64,000 bases of DNA from JAPOXR01 sp964291445 (GTDB taxonomy: Bacteria > Pseudomonadota > Alphaproteobacteria > Rhodobacterales > Rhodobacteraceae), in contig OZ219862.1 in the NCBI GenBank assembly GCA_964291445.2, positions 62,001 to 126,000 on the forward strand. The letters are read 5' to 3'. Of the stretch, positions 51,201-59,147 are shown in pieces. Position 1 is the stretch's first letter. The number at the start of each line of letters is the position of its first letter. Under the pieces are notes generated by a model. That model was given only the letters and a program-made list of their open reading frames with translations, did not search any database and was not told the DNA's origin. Made by a program: the position numbers and the translations under genes.

Positions 51201-51770
51201 TGGGTTTTCATGGCCGGCAGCAAAGACATCAACGATGCCACCCCGGACTGCATACTCGCCGACCGTCTCCACGCTGGAAGTGCTCCGGTACCCAGCCTTG
51301 TCAAGAAAAGTCTGCAAAGACAGGAATTTGATCCTGGATCCTAAGGCAAGTGTCAGGCAGTTTTCGATAATTTGGCGGCGGGGTGGAACCCGCTGCATGA
51401 CAGCGTTGACCGTTGAAATGATAATATCCGCCGGGGCATCGGTGCCAGCTGCCAGGTCGGTCAGCACCGCCATTCGGCTCGAGAGGATCTCCGGGTTCGG
51501 CGACATCGGACTGTATGGTGGACAATCCCATGCCGGGAACATGGCCACCCTCGCCGATTGTTCGAAGAAGGCGAGGGCGTCGCGGGTTGCCGCGGCCCGG
51601 ACATCATCGGTGGTGACAAAAAGAACCGGACAGGTGGTCTGCCTTGCCGCCTGCAGCAGGATGTCGGCCAGGTGGCCATTGGGCGCACCAAATACGGCAA
51701 GGTCGCCGGCCTGTGTCGAGGCCAGCAGGTTTGGCCAGTCGGCACCGATATGCCCGCCAGCGAAATCCAT
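48282..51770 (-). CDS. mfd: Transcription-repair coupling factor
   Basis: Removes RNA polymerase stalled at lesions and recruits UvrA. The 1162-residue protein has full length. It has UvrB-like N-terminal domains (EYAVRGGIVDVFAAGHENPF), the RNA polymerase-interacting domain (VGELVVHVDHGIGRFVGLES), the translocase core with Walker A CGDVGFGKTEVAMRAAF, the DEEH box LVIIDEEHAFGV, SLTATPIPRTLHLAL, QLRGRVGRSRIRAYAY, and the C-terminal TRCF domain. It is divergent from hemB with 93 bases between. Confidence 0.97.
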   Translation of the reverse strand: MDFAGGHIGADWPNLLASTQAGDLAVFGAPNGHLADILLQAARQTTCPVLFVTTDDVRAAATRDALAFFEQSARVAMFPAWDCPPYSPMSPNPEILSSRMAVLTDLAAGTDAPADIIISTVNAVMQRVPPRRQIIENCLTLALGSRIKFLSLQTFLDKAGYRSTSSVETVGEYAVRGGIVDVFAAGHENPFRLEFFGDQIDGIRSFSKDSQRSFERRDRVRIHMHSEVSLEPRTIEQFRKSFRAEFGVADRADQIYPSISAGIRIRGIENWLPLFHDGLDTIFDYLPDDAILFVDEGFRRHSRRRWEEIVESYNSRTADLTGWPYAGRQPYPCRPELLYPDDSDLGEMFGRFLVRRLHADAASDIDQSPDAGGRAGKTFVVERNRRQESLLDALVAHLDELRRTRRVIVACWSEGSRERLGVMFSDHGLVSTTITGLEDGSAEAGVVQLAVWSLPRGFVSPDLAVVSEQDIFGERLVHRSRKKTSQLNLLGVATSLRVGELVVHVDHGIGRFVGLESVTVGDATHDCLVLEYRRSDRLYIPTVNLDLISRYGEETATLDRLGGVHWQERKLRLRKDLLELAGELLTVAARRKDRQVPPMVSTRDEWDPFVARFQFAETEDQLSAVSDIVDDLATGKLMDRLVCGDVGFGKTEVAMRAAFIVAMTGRQVAVIAPTTLLVRQHMANFLQRFENLPVRIGQLSRMNSPAEAAATRAGIASGQLDIVIGTHALLARNTRFDNLGLVIIDEEHAFGVMQKERLKRVRSQVHVLSLTATPIPRTLHLALSSAKDLSIIGTPPADRLAIRTFVLEFDPITIREALLHEKSRNGQSFLVVPRISDIADFEEFLRTHAPDLSFVSAHGQLPARELERRTNAFYDGRHDLLLSTTIIAAGLDIPSANTIVVVHSNRFGLAQLHQLRGRVGRSRIRAYAYFTYMSPSRLSDNAIKRLEALKGSASLGSGFSLSAQDMEIRGAGNLLGKEQSGHVREVGFELYQKMLNDTVMSLQSTDLENAAIEDDWAPQLNLGVTAMIPPPYIDDLETRLQTYRRLSALATEQELEGMAAEMVDRFGSLPEATDFLLKMLRIKLVCKQAMIERIDAGTRGMTIRFRNNKFANPEALIGYIAERQPGIRVQRQKLVIRRGWLDQESRLKGVFVAVKEIADLVN

Positions 51771-51863
51771 GGATGCCCCCTACCCGCACATGGTTTGCAG
51801 GAAGGCAGACTCCCGGCGATTGCCGTTGTAGAATGGACAGGCAGGCAAGAAGGAGGCCGATTG

Positions 51864-52862
51864 ATGACCGGGATGGCTCCGTTTCCCTTTTCCAGGCCCC
51901 GACGGTTGCGCGGTTCGGCGGCGATAAGAGACCTGACGCGTGAGCATGTCCTCTCCGTAAGGGATTTGATCTGGCCGATCTTTGTCCAGGAAGGGGTCAA
52001 CCGGTCGCAACCGGTGAGTTCCCTGCCGGGGGTGGATGTGGTGTCGATTGACCTGGCAACCGAGAGGGCCGCAATGGCGGCCGAATTGGGGATACCGCTC
52101 ATTGCACTTTTTCCCCAAATCGACAATTCCAAAAAATCCCCGACCTGCGAGGAGGCGTGGAGACCGGACAATCTGGCCAACCGCGCCGTGCGCAACATTA
52201 GGAGCCAGGTTCCGGACATGCCGGTCATGCTTGATGTTGCGCTGGATCCATACAATTCGGACGGTCATGACGGCCTGGTCCGGGATGGCATGATTCTCAA
52301 TGACGAGACCCTTGACTGCCTGGTGAGGCAGGCGCTGGGCCATGCCGAGGCCGGTGCCGCCGTGCTTGGCCCGTCCGACATGATGGATGGCAGGATTGGC
52401 CGCATCAGGCAGGCGTTGGAGGATCGGAACTTCCAATCCGTCATTCTGCTGTCCTACTCGGCAAAATACGCATCGGCCTTTTACGGCCCCTTCCGCGAGG
52501 CGATCGGCTCGGCCGGTGCGCTCGGCGGTGACAAGAAAACCTACCAGATGGATCCCGGCAACGCCGCCGAGGCCCTGCGCATGGTGCAGCGGGACTTGGA
52601 GGAAGGCGCCGATGCGGTGATGGTCAAGCCGGGGCTTCCCTATCTCGACATCGTCCGGGCAGTCAGGGACCGGTTCGATGTTCCAACATTCGCCTACCAG
52701 GTGTCTGGCGAATACGCGATGATCAAGGCGGCGTCTGCCAATGGCTGGATTGCCCATGACGCGGCAATCATGGAGTCGCTCATCGCCTTCAAGCGGGCCG
52801 GCTGCGACGGGATCCTCACCTATCTTGCCCCGGAGGCGGCAAGGTTGCTCGGTCACGGGTGA
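51864..52862 (+). CDS. hemB: Delta-aminolevulinic acid dehydratase (porphobilinogen synthase), Mg type
   Basis: Joins two 5-aminolevulinate molecules into porphobilinogen for heme and corrinoid synthesis. The 332-residue protein has the active-site Lys motifs SYSAKYASAFYGPFREA and ADAVMVKPGLPYLDIV. The metal loop reads MLDVALDPYNSDGHDG, with Asp and Ala where zinc enzymes have Cys, so it is the magnesium-dependent type common in Alphaproteobacteria. AAGGAGG seven bases before the ATG at 51864 decides the start. Confidence 0.96.
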   Translation: MTGMAPFPFSRPRRLRGSAAIRDLTREHVLSVRDLIWPIFVQEGVNRSQPVSSLPGVDVVSIDLATERAAMAAELGIPLIALFPQIDNSKKSPTCEEAWRPDNLANRAVRNIRSQVPDMPVMLDVALDPYNSDGHDGLVRDGMILNDETLDCLVRQALGHAEAGAAVLGPSDMMDGRIGRIRQALEDRNFQSVILLSYSAKYASAFYGPFREAIGSAGALGGDKKTYQMDPGNAAEALRMVQRDLEEGADAVMVKPGLPYLDIVRAVRDRFDVPTFAYQVSGEYAMIKAASANGWIAHDAAIMESLIAFKRAGCDGILTYLAPEAARLLGHG

Positions 52863-53039
52863 CAATGTTCGTCCGGCCGCGAATGTGGTCGGATAATGTG
52901 CCGATTGGCCCTGGATTGGCCCGGATGACGGGTTTGCCACATCTGGCCCGGCGGGGAGAATCTGCCGGATGACTCGCCGGGAATTTCGTGATATGGGTGC
53001 CTGACAGGCAAGAACAACCAGAGCATAAGGAATTTTCCC

Positions 53040-53615
53040 ATGTCCGTCTTGACGCGACGCCATTTCGTGGCGGGCGCCGCCTTGGCCACATGCGCGGCGG
53101 CCAAACCGGCAACATCCGGGGAGCCGGTCACCCAGGAACAATTGGATCGGCTGGACAGCAAGGCCAGTGCGGCATTGATTTTCATGCAGAACACCATTCC
53201 CGAATCGCAGGATTTGATTGACCTGTCATCGGGCATGCTGATCATGCCGCTGATCACCAAGGCTGCATTCCTGCTCGGCGGTGCCTACGGCCAGGGAGTT
53301 CTCAGGGTCGGCGGACAAACCGTCGACTATTTCAGTTCATTCCAGGCAAATGTCGGCTTCCAGTTCAGTGCGCAGCAATATTCCTACGCCCTGTTTTTCC
53401 TCAATGACCGGTCACTCGAGGATTTCAGGAATTCGCGGGGATGGACGTTTGGCGCCGAGAACAAGTACCTGATCGTCGATGACACCGAGATTCACCGGAC
53501 TGACACCCTGACCAGCACCGTCGATGTGGCAGGGATCGTGTTCGGTGCTGCCGGGTTGCATGTCGGTGCATCGCTCGACGGAACCAAGTTCTCGAGGCTC
53601 AATCGGGAGGCCTGA
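53040..53615 (+). CDS. Exported SYLF (YSC84) lipid-binding domain protein
   Basis: A 191-residue protein with a twin-arginine-type leader (LTRRHFVAGAALATCAAA) and a SYLF domain: LIDLSSGMLIMPLITKAAFL, GGAYGQGVLRVGG, FQANVGFQFSAQQYSYALFF and FGAAGLHVGASLDGTKFSRL. Bacterial SYLF proteins are periplasmic or membrane-associated lipid binders of unclear role. It is a lone gene between hemB and a convergent dehydrogenase. Confidence 0.88.
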   Translation: MSVLTRRHFVAGAALATCAAAKPATSGEPVTQEQLDRLDSKASAALIFMQNTIPESQDLIDLSSGMLIMPLITKAAFLLGGAYGQGVLRVGGQTVDYFSSFQANVGFQFSAQQYSYALFFLNDRSLEDFRNSRGWTFGAENKYLIVDDTEIHRTDTLTSTVDVAGIVFGAAGLHVGASLDGTKFSRLNREA

Positions 53616-53713
53616 CCGGGGCGGCGGCGTGGCCGTGCCAGCCGTCGAGTCTGCGCGATCTCGGAACGAGGCCTGTCAATTCCCGGTCAGACCTCGTCGG
53701 CGCCATGCCTGCC

Positions 53714-54592
53714 CTATTGGTCGTCGAACTTGCGCAGTCTCTGGACGAGGCTTGACGTGTCCCAGCGGGAGCCGCCGAGCCTCTGGACGTCCTTGTAGAA
53801 CTGGTCGACCAGCGCGGTGACCGGCAGCGAGATGCCGGCCTGGTCGGCGGCAGCAAGACAGATGCCGAGGTCCTTTCGCATCCAGTCGACGGCAAATCCG
53901 AACTCGAACTCGCCATCGAGCATGGTCGCATGGCGGTTTTCCATCTGCCAGGAGCCGGCTGCTCCCTGGCTGATGACCTCAACCACTGCCCGTCCGTCCA
54001 GCCCGACCTTCTCGGCAAAGTGCATGCCCTCGGACAGTCCCTGGACCAGGCCGGCAATGCAGATCTGGTTGACCATCTTGGCAAGTTGTCCGCTTCCCGA
54101 GTCCCCGAGGCGCCGGCAAATGCGGGCATATGAATCGATGACCGGTTCGACCCGGTCATAGGCTGCCTGGTTCCCGCCACACATGACCGACAGGACCCCG
54201 TTTTCGGCGCCGGCCTGCCCGCCCGATACCGGCGCATCGACAAACTCGATGCCGGATTCGCCGGCCATGGCGGCCAGTTCCCGGGTGATGGCTGCCGATA
54301 CCGTCGTATGGTCGACGAAGACCGTGCCAGCCTCCATTCCCCTGAAGGCGCCAACATCGCCGGTGCAGACGGAACGAAGATCATCATCATTGCCGACGCA
54401 GCAGAACACGATCTCGGCGCCGGTGGCAGCCTCGACCGGCGTAGCGGCGCTACGTCCATCATGTCTTGACAGCCACTTGCCGGCCCTGGCGGCGGTCCGG
54501 TTGTACACCGTTACCACATGCCCGTTGGCGGCCAGGTGGCCAGCCATCGGAAAACCCATGACGCCCAACCCCAGGAATGCAACTTTTGCCAT
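53714..54592 (-). CDS. 3-hydroxyisobutyrate dehydrogenase-family NAD(P) oxidoreductase
   Basis: A 292-residue beta-hydroxyacid dehydrogenase: the Rossmann start FLGLGVMGFPMAGHLAANGH, the substrate motif FVDAPVSGGQAGAENG, the catalytic Lys in GQLAKMVNQICIAG and a C-terminal helical domain with WMRKDLGICLAAADQAGI. Family members act on 3-hydroxyisobutyrate, tartronate semialdehyde or glyoxylate-type substrates; the exact one is not decided here. It is divergent from the penicillin acylase-like gene. Confidence 0.9.
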   Translation of the reverse strand: MAKVAFLGLGVMGFPMAGHLAANGHVVTVYNRTAARAGKWLSRHDGRSAATPVEAATGAEIVFCCVGNDDDLRSVCTGDVGAFRGMEAGTVFVDHTTVSAAITRELAAMAGESGIEFVDAPVSGGQAGAENGVLSVMCGGNQAAYDRVEPVIDSYARICRRLGDSGSGQLAKMVNQICIAGLVQGLSEGMHFAEKVGLDGRAVVEVISQGAAGSWQMENRHATMLDGEFEFGFAVDWMRKDLGICLAAADQAGISLPVTALVDQFYKDVQRLGGSRWDTSSLVQRLRKFDDQ

Positions 54593-54673
54593 TGCCCGCA
54601 CCTCGCTTTTTGGCGAAACAGGCCGCCATCTAAACAATTCCGCAGGCGAAGACCATCCCGGAGGATCAACCAG

Positions 54674-57112
54674 TTGCTGACAGTGTTCAAATGGGTGTTT
54701 AGGGGCTTCCTGGCCCTGCTGGCCGTCTGCGTGCTGACGATCGTGATCATCTATTTCATGCTGACCTCGTCGCTGCCGGACTATTCGGCGACTCACCGGG
54801 TCAAGGGGCTCAGCGCCCCGGTCCAGATCGTCCGGGGCGAATACGCGGTCCCGCACATCTTCGGCGAGACCGATCGTGACAGTTTCTTCGGGCTGGGATT
54901 TGCGCACGCCCAGGACCGGTTGTGGCAGATGGTCATCCTTCGCAGGGCCGCCCAGGGCCGCCTGTCGGAAATCTTCGGCGAGACGACGGTGCCAACCGAC
55001 CAACTGTTGCGGCGCTTTGACCTGCATGGCCTGTCGGTGGATTCCTATGACCGGCTGGATGACTCGACCAGGGACGTGCTCCAGGCCTATTCGGACGGCA
55101 TCAATGCCTGGCTCGAAATCGTGGACCGGAGCCTGTTCAATCCCGGCGCACCGGAATTCCACCTGTTCGATTTCGAAATCAGGCCGTGGCAACCCGCCGA
55201 CAGCCTTGCCATCATGAAGTTGCAGGCGTTCGAATTGTCGGTGCATGCGCAAAACGAGGCGCTCCGGGCCAGGGCGTCGGTGCGACTGACGCCGGAACAA
55301 CTGGCCGATCTGATGCCCGCCGCGCCCCGCATGTTCCTGCCCGACCTGACCGAAATTGCCGTGCCGGCGCCCGGCCGCAGCGCATCGGTCGCTCCCGCCT
55401 GGCTTACCGCGGCCAGGCTTGGTGGTGCCTCAAATGTGTGGGCGGCGGGGCCTGACCGGGCGGCGGCCAGGAAGACGCTGTTTGCCAATGACCCGCATCT
55501 GCGCTTCTCGGCGCCCTCGATCTGGATGCTGGCCCGGCTGGAATTGTCGACCGGCGGCGTGATCGGCGGCACCATTCCGGGAATGCCGGCCATGCCGGTC
55601 GGCCGTTCGGCGCATTTGGCATGGGGAGTTACCTCCTCCTACCTGGATGATCAGGATATCCATTACGAACAGTTGGACCCCGATGACGGGTCGAGATACC
55701 TGACCCCGTTCGGCTACCGGGAATTCCGTACCATGGCCGAGGTTATCAACGTCAAGGACAGCCCTCCCGTGAACATCGACCTGGCCTGGACCGAAAACGG
55801 CCCGGTGCTTCCGGCTGAATATTATGGACTCGAGGACATCGTTCCCGAGGATCATGTCATCTCGCTGGCCTGGACGGCGCTCAGCCCGGAAGACACCTCG
55901 ATGGATTCGGTGCTGGGGCTGATGCGCTCGACGACGATCGACGAGGCGCTGGATGCCGGGAGCCTGCTGAAGGCCCCCTCCCTCAACCTCGTGGTCGCCG
56001 ATGGCGAGGGAATGGCCATGCAGTTGACAGGGGCTGCGCCCCGTCGGCACCTGTTTCACGAGACCCGGGGCCGGCTTCCTTCTCCCGGCTGGAAGTTTCG
56101 CAACCGGTGGCAAGGAGAGATCGACTATTCGCAAATGCCCCGGGTCAGGGATCCGGCCAGTGGCTGGCTGGTCAATACCAACAACCGGTTGGTCGATCAG
56201 CCCTTCCCCGAGCATGTCAGCCACTATTGGGGCGACACCCAGCGGATTGCGCGTCTTGCCGAATTGCTGCGGGCGGGGGAGATTCACTCGAAGGAGAGTT
56301 TCCAGACCATCCAGCTCGATACGATTTCCTATCCGGCCAGGACGCTGACCGCGTTGCTTTCCGGCGATCTGTGGCACTCGGCCGGCACGCCATCGGATGA
56401 TCCTGTCGTCGATCTGCGCAACCGGGCCATCAATCTCCTGCGCAACTGGAATGGCGACATGGATGAGCACCTTCCGGAACCGCTGATTTATTCCGCCTGG
56501 ATCCTGGCGGTGCAAAGGCACCTCATCCAGGATGACCTTGGCGAGCTGTTCGGGGAATTCAGGCAACCCGACCCGATATTCCTGGAGCGGGTCTACCGGG
56601 ATGTCGACGGCGCCTCGAGATGGTGCGACGTCCTGCAATCGACAACCATCGAGACATGCCACGAGATCAAGGTGCGGGCGCTTGACGATGCCCTGGCCAA
56701 TCTGAGGAACACCTATGGCGGCGATTTCGGCGACTGGCGATGGGGCGATGCGCACCTGGCCATGCATGATCACCAGATTCTTGGCGGCAACTGGCTGTTC
56801 TCCTGGCTGGTCAATCTTCGCCAGTCGACCTCCGGTGGCGAATTCACCATCAATCGCGGCGCGTCCGAGGCATCGGAAGAGGCGCCCTTTGCCAGCACGC
56901 ACGGGGCGGGATATCGCGGCGTTTACGATTTCTCCGATCCGGATTCATCAACCTTCGTCATTTCCACCGGTCAGAGTGGCCACCCCTGGTCGCGGCATTA
57001 CGACGATCTGGCTGCACTTTGGCGCAATGGGGAATATATCGTGATGTCGCTCGACCCCGATGACATCCATCCATCGGCGACCGGCACCATTACCCTCGAG
57101 CCGGTTCCCTGA
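54674..57112 (+). CDS. Penicillin acylase-family Ntn hydrolase
   Basis: An 812-residue precursor of the penicillin/acyl-homoserine lactone acylase family. A membrane/signal segment (FKWVFRGFLALLAVCVLTIV) is followed by the alpha chain start IVRGEYAVPHIFGETDRDSF and GFAHAQDRLWQM. The self-cleavage site is GGASNVWA, where Ser becomes the N-terminal nucleophile of the beta chain, with FANDPHLRFSAPS after it. The Asn in NTNNR and late GDAHLAMHDH fit the family. The start is a TTG at 54674, nine bases after GGAGG. Substrate unknown: it may be a beta-lactam, an acyl lactone or another amide. Confidence 0.92.
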   Translation: MLTVFKWVFRGFLALLAVCVLTIVIIYFMLTSSLPDYSATHRVKGLSAPVQIVRGEYAVPHIFGETDRDSFFGLGFAHAQDRLWQMVILRRAAQGRLSEIFGETTVPTDQLLRRFDLHGLSVDSYDRLDDSTRDVLQAYSDGINAWLEIVDRSLFNPGAPEFHLFDFEIRPWQPADSLAIMKLQAFELSVHAQNEALRARASVRLTPEQLADLMPAAPRMFLPDLTEIAVPAPGRSASVAPAWLTAARLGGASNVWAAGPDRAAARKTLFANDPHLRFSAPSIWMLARLELSTGGVIGGTIPGMPAMPVGRSAHLAWGVTSSYLDDQDIHYEQLDPDDGSRYLTPFGYREFRTMAEVINVKDSPPVNIDLAWTENGPVLPAEYYGLEDIVPEDHVISLAWTALSPEDTSMDSVLGLMRSTTIDEALDAGSLLKAPSLNLVVADGEGMAMQLTGAAPRRHLFHETRGRLPSPGWKFRNRWQGEIDYSQMPRVRDPASGWLVNTNNRLVDQPFPEHVSHYWGDTQRIARLAELLRAGEIHSKESFQTIQLDTISYPARTLTALLSGDLWHSAGTPSDDPVVDLRNRAINLLRNWNGDMDEHLPEPLIYSAWILAVQRHLIQDDLGELFGEFRQPDPIFLERVYRDVDGASRWCDVLQSTTIETCHEIKVRALDDALANLRNTYGGDFGDWRWGDAHLAMHDHQILGGNWLFSWLVNLRQSTSGGEFTINRGASEASEEAPFASTHGAGYRGVYDFSDPDSSTFVISTGQSGHPWSRHYDDLAALWRNGEYIVMSLDPDDIHPSATGTITLEPVP

Positions 57113-57125
57113 TCACCATCACCCC

Positions 57126-57290
57126 CATACCGGTTCCCGGGTCGGTGGCTGGTGGCGGTTGCCGAACGAACCGGTCCGGCCACGCTTGAGCCAATCCCCG
57201 GCGCCGGTTGTCGAAAGGGTTGGTCAGATCAACCTCATACCAACTCCCGGGTCGGTGGCCGGTGGTGGGTTGCCCAGGGGGCAGGTCCGG
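57126..57290 (+). repeat. Imperfect ~54-bp direct repeats upstream of the hfq end
   Basis: Copies at 57126-57179 and 57236-57290 share CATACC, TCCCGGGTCGGTGG, GGTGG and GGTCCGG at matching positions, roughly four in five bases by eye, with starts 110 bases apart. They fill the convergent gap between the acylase gene and hfq. No T-tract is present and no known element was recognised. Confidence 0.55.
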
Positions 57291-57557
57291 TTATTCCGCC
57301 GGGTCGCCCGCCTCTTCATCCGGCCTGGAATTGCCCGAATAGAGCTCAATCGGTTCGGATGGCATGATGGTCGAGATGGCGTGCTTGTAGACCAACTGTG
57401 ACAAGTTGTCCCGCTTCAGGAGGACGCAATAATTGTCGAACCAGGTGATCGCCCCCTGCAGTTTCACCCCGCTGACCAGAAAGATGGTGACTGAGCACCG
57501 TGACTTGCGGACGGCGTTGAGGAAGGGCTCCTGAAGGCTGCTCCTGTCTGCTGCCAT
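57291..57557 (-). CDS. hfq: RNA chaperone Hfq
   Basis: Hexameric chaperone pairing small RNAs with mRNAs. The 88-residue protein carries Sm1 (VTIFLVSGVKLQGAITWFDN) and Sm2 (YKHAISTIMP) motifs and SSLQEPFLNAVRK at the start. The C-terminus is short and acidic (RPDEEAGDPAE). The ATG at 57557 is used rather than one 11 codons earlier. It lies 63 bases after trkH, the last gene of the conserved ntrYX-trkAH-hfq cluster; hflX, which often follows, is absent. Confidence 0.97.
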   Translation of the reverse strand: MAADRSSLQEPFLNAVRKSRCSVTIFLVSGVKLQGAITWFDNYCVLLKRDNLSQLVYKHAISTIMPSEPIELYSGNSRPDEEAGDPAE

Positions 57558-57620
57558 TGCTGATTTCCCCGAATTTGAACCCCATGGCATTTAGCCTTGA
57601 ACGGGCCGGCTGTCCACTGC

Positions 57621-59147
57621 CTAAAATCCGGCCGAACCGCCGGATTGCCGGCCCTCGCCCCGCCACAATGCCGGGTTGAAAAGGGCAATGACGGTCAGAA
57701 GCTCGAGTCGGCCGAAGATCATCGCCGCCGCCGCCAGTGACCTGGAGACCATGTTGAGGCTGGCGAAGGAAAAATCCTGGCCCAACATTGTCTCGGCCAG
57801 CGGTCCGGTGGTTGTCAGCCCGGCAACGGTGATGATGACTGCTTCGGTGAAGGGCAATCCGGATGCGGTCAGCGCCACCATGAAAAACGCCAGCAACAGC
57901 GCAAACACCATGATGGCGATCCAGGCGAATTCCTGCCCGGTCACCTTGATGTTGCGGGAAATCTCCGACGAGGTGACCACGGTGGACGGATAGACCAGCC
58001 GCGACATCTCGTTCCTGCCCAAACGGTACATGGCAAAGACCCGGATGAGCTTGAGCCCGCCGGCGGTTGTGGCGATTCCACCGCCGGCAAAGGCCAGGAG
58101 CATCAGCAGGAAGCCCGGCACCCTGAATTGGTGTCCGTGGATGATCTCCGTCGGCATGGTACCGCCGAATCCGGTCGTGGTCAGGTAGGAGACGGACAAG
58201 AAGATTGAATGCCACAGGGCCGAAGCCACGTTCCCCGCATCTTCAAGGTTCCTGGCGCTGGTCAGAAAGGAAAGATTGACGATCACCACCACCAGCACCG
58301 CCCCGGCCAGGACCAGGAACGCGATCCGCAATTCGGGGTCGTGAACGAGAGTGCCAGGCTTGAACGCGGCCAACCGGCCGGTGGAAAACCGGCGTGACAA
58401 TGCCAGGACCAGGAACAGCAGGATGAAGAATTCGCCGACCGGGCCGGTGGCGCCGTCAAGGGTGATGCCGCTGGTTGAGATGGTCGACATCGCCAGCACG
58501 AGTCCGGCGGCTGCCGATGACCCGGATGCCAGCTGCAGTCCCCACAGCACCGCGGTGGCGCCGACATACCACGGAATCAATGCCAGGATATGGCGCTGCA
58601 TCCGCTGCCGCATCCGGCCGACCTCGTTCGAGCCGGGGCCGGGTTGGCCCGGCGGCGTCCGGTCTTCGACCTCGAATCCGCCCAGTCCCAGCGGCTCCAG
58701 CACCGCCACTGCCGCCACCAGGATCAGGTATCCGCCCAGCCAGGCGACTTCGGCCCGCCAGATGGCAATGCCGAGGCCGGTCTCGGCCGGCAGTTCGACC
58801 AGCGCCACGCCGGTGGTGGTCAGGCAGGACACCATGTCCAGGTACAGCGGCCAGAACGAGGCACCTTCGACCAACCCCAGCAGCGGAATCGCCATGATTG
58901 CCGGCAACAGGGAAAAGATTATCAGGATGCCGAAGAGTTGATCCACATAGGACACCCGGCTGCGGACATTGTAGGCCGCGATCCCGGAAATGATCGCAAA
59001 CACGATGATCAGCAAACCGGAATAGAAGAACGCCCGCGACGCCTGGTGGTCATCGACAATCAGCGCCGCCAGGGATGGGGCCATCATCGAAAGCCCGGCC
59101 AGGAAGATTGTCAGGGCGATGATCGGAATGTCAGCGGTTCGGTTCAT
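57621..59147 (-). CDS. trkH: Trk potassium uptake membrane subunit TrkH
   Basis: A 508-residue K+ channel-like subunit with four pore-loop repeats: the selectivity-filter turns appear as MVSCLTTTGVAL, MSTISTSGITL, SVSYLTTTGFGG and TVAGLTTTGPLA. About ten membrane segments are visible. It works with TrkA, encoded just upstream; the trkH ATG at 59147 lies inside the end of trkA, a 17-base overlap. The starting residues MNRTADIPIIALTIFLAG fit a first membrane helix. Confidence 0.94.
   Translation of the reverse strand: MNRTADIPIIALTIFLAGLSMMAPSLAALIVDDHQASRAFFYSGLLIIVFAIISGIAAYNVRSRVSYVDQLFGILIIFSLLPAIMAIPLLGLVEGASFWPLYLDMVSCLTTTGVALVELPAETGLGIAIWRAEVAWLGGYLILVAAVAVLEPLGLGGFEVEDRTPPGQPGPGSNEVGRMRQRMQRHILALIPWYVGATAVLWGLQLASGSSAAAGLVLAMSTISTSGITLDGATGPVGEFFILLFLVLALSRRFSTGRLAAFKPGTLVHDPELRIAFLVLAGAVLVVVIVNLSFLTSARNLEDAGNVASALWHSIFLSVSYLTTTGFGGTMPTEIIHGHQFRVPGFLLMLLAFAGGGIATTAGGLKLIRVFAMYRLGRNEMSRLVYPSTVVTSSEISRNIKVTGQEFAWIAIMVFALLLAFFMVALTASGLPFTEAVIITVAGLTTTGPLAETMLGQDFSFASLNMVSRSLAAAAMIFGRLELLTVIALFNPALWRGEGRQSGGSAGF

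Noticed and set aside
51780..53141. 453-codon leftward frame across hemB
   Set aside because: Antisense to hemB, no motif, and no ribosome site at its start.
55430..56902. 490-codon frame antisense to the penicillin acylase gene
   Set aside because: It mirrors the codon pattern of the sense gene and shows no domain; the sense frame has clear Ntn-hydrolase motifs.
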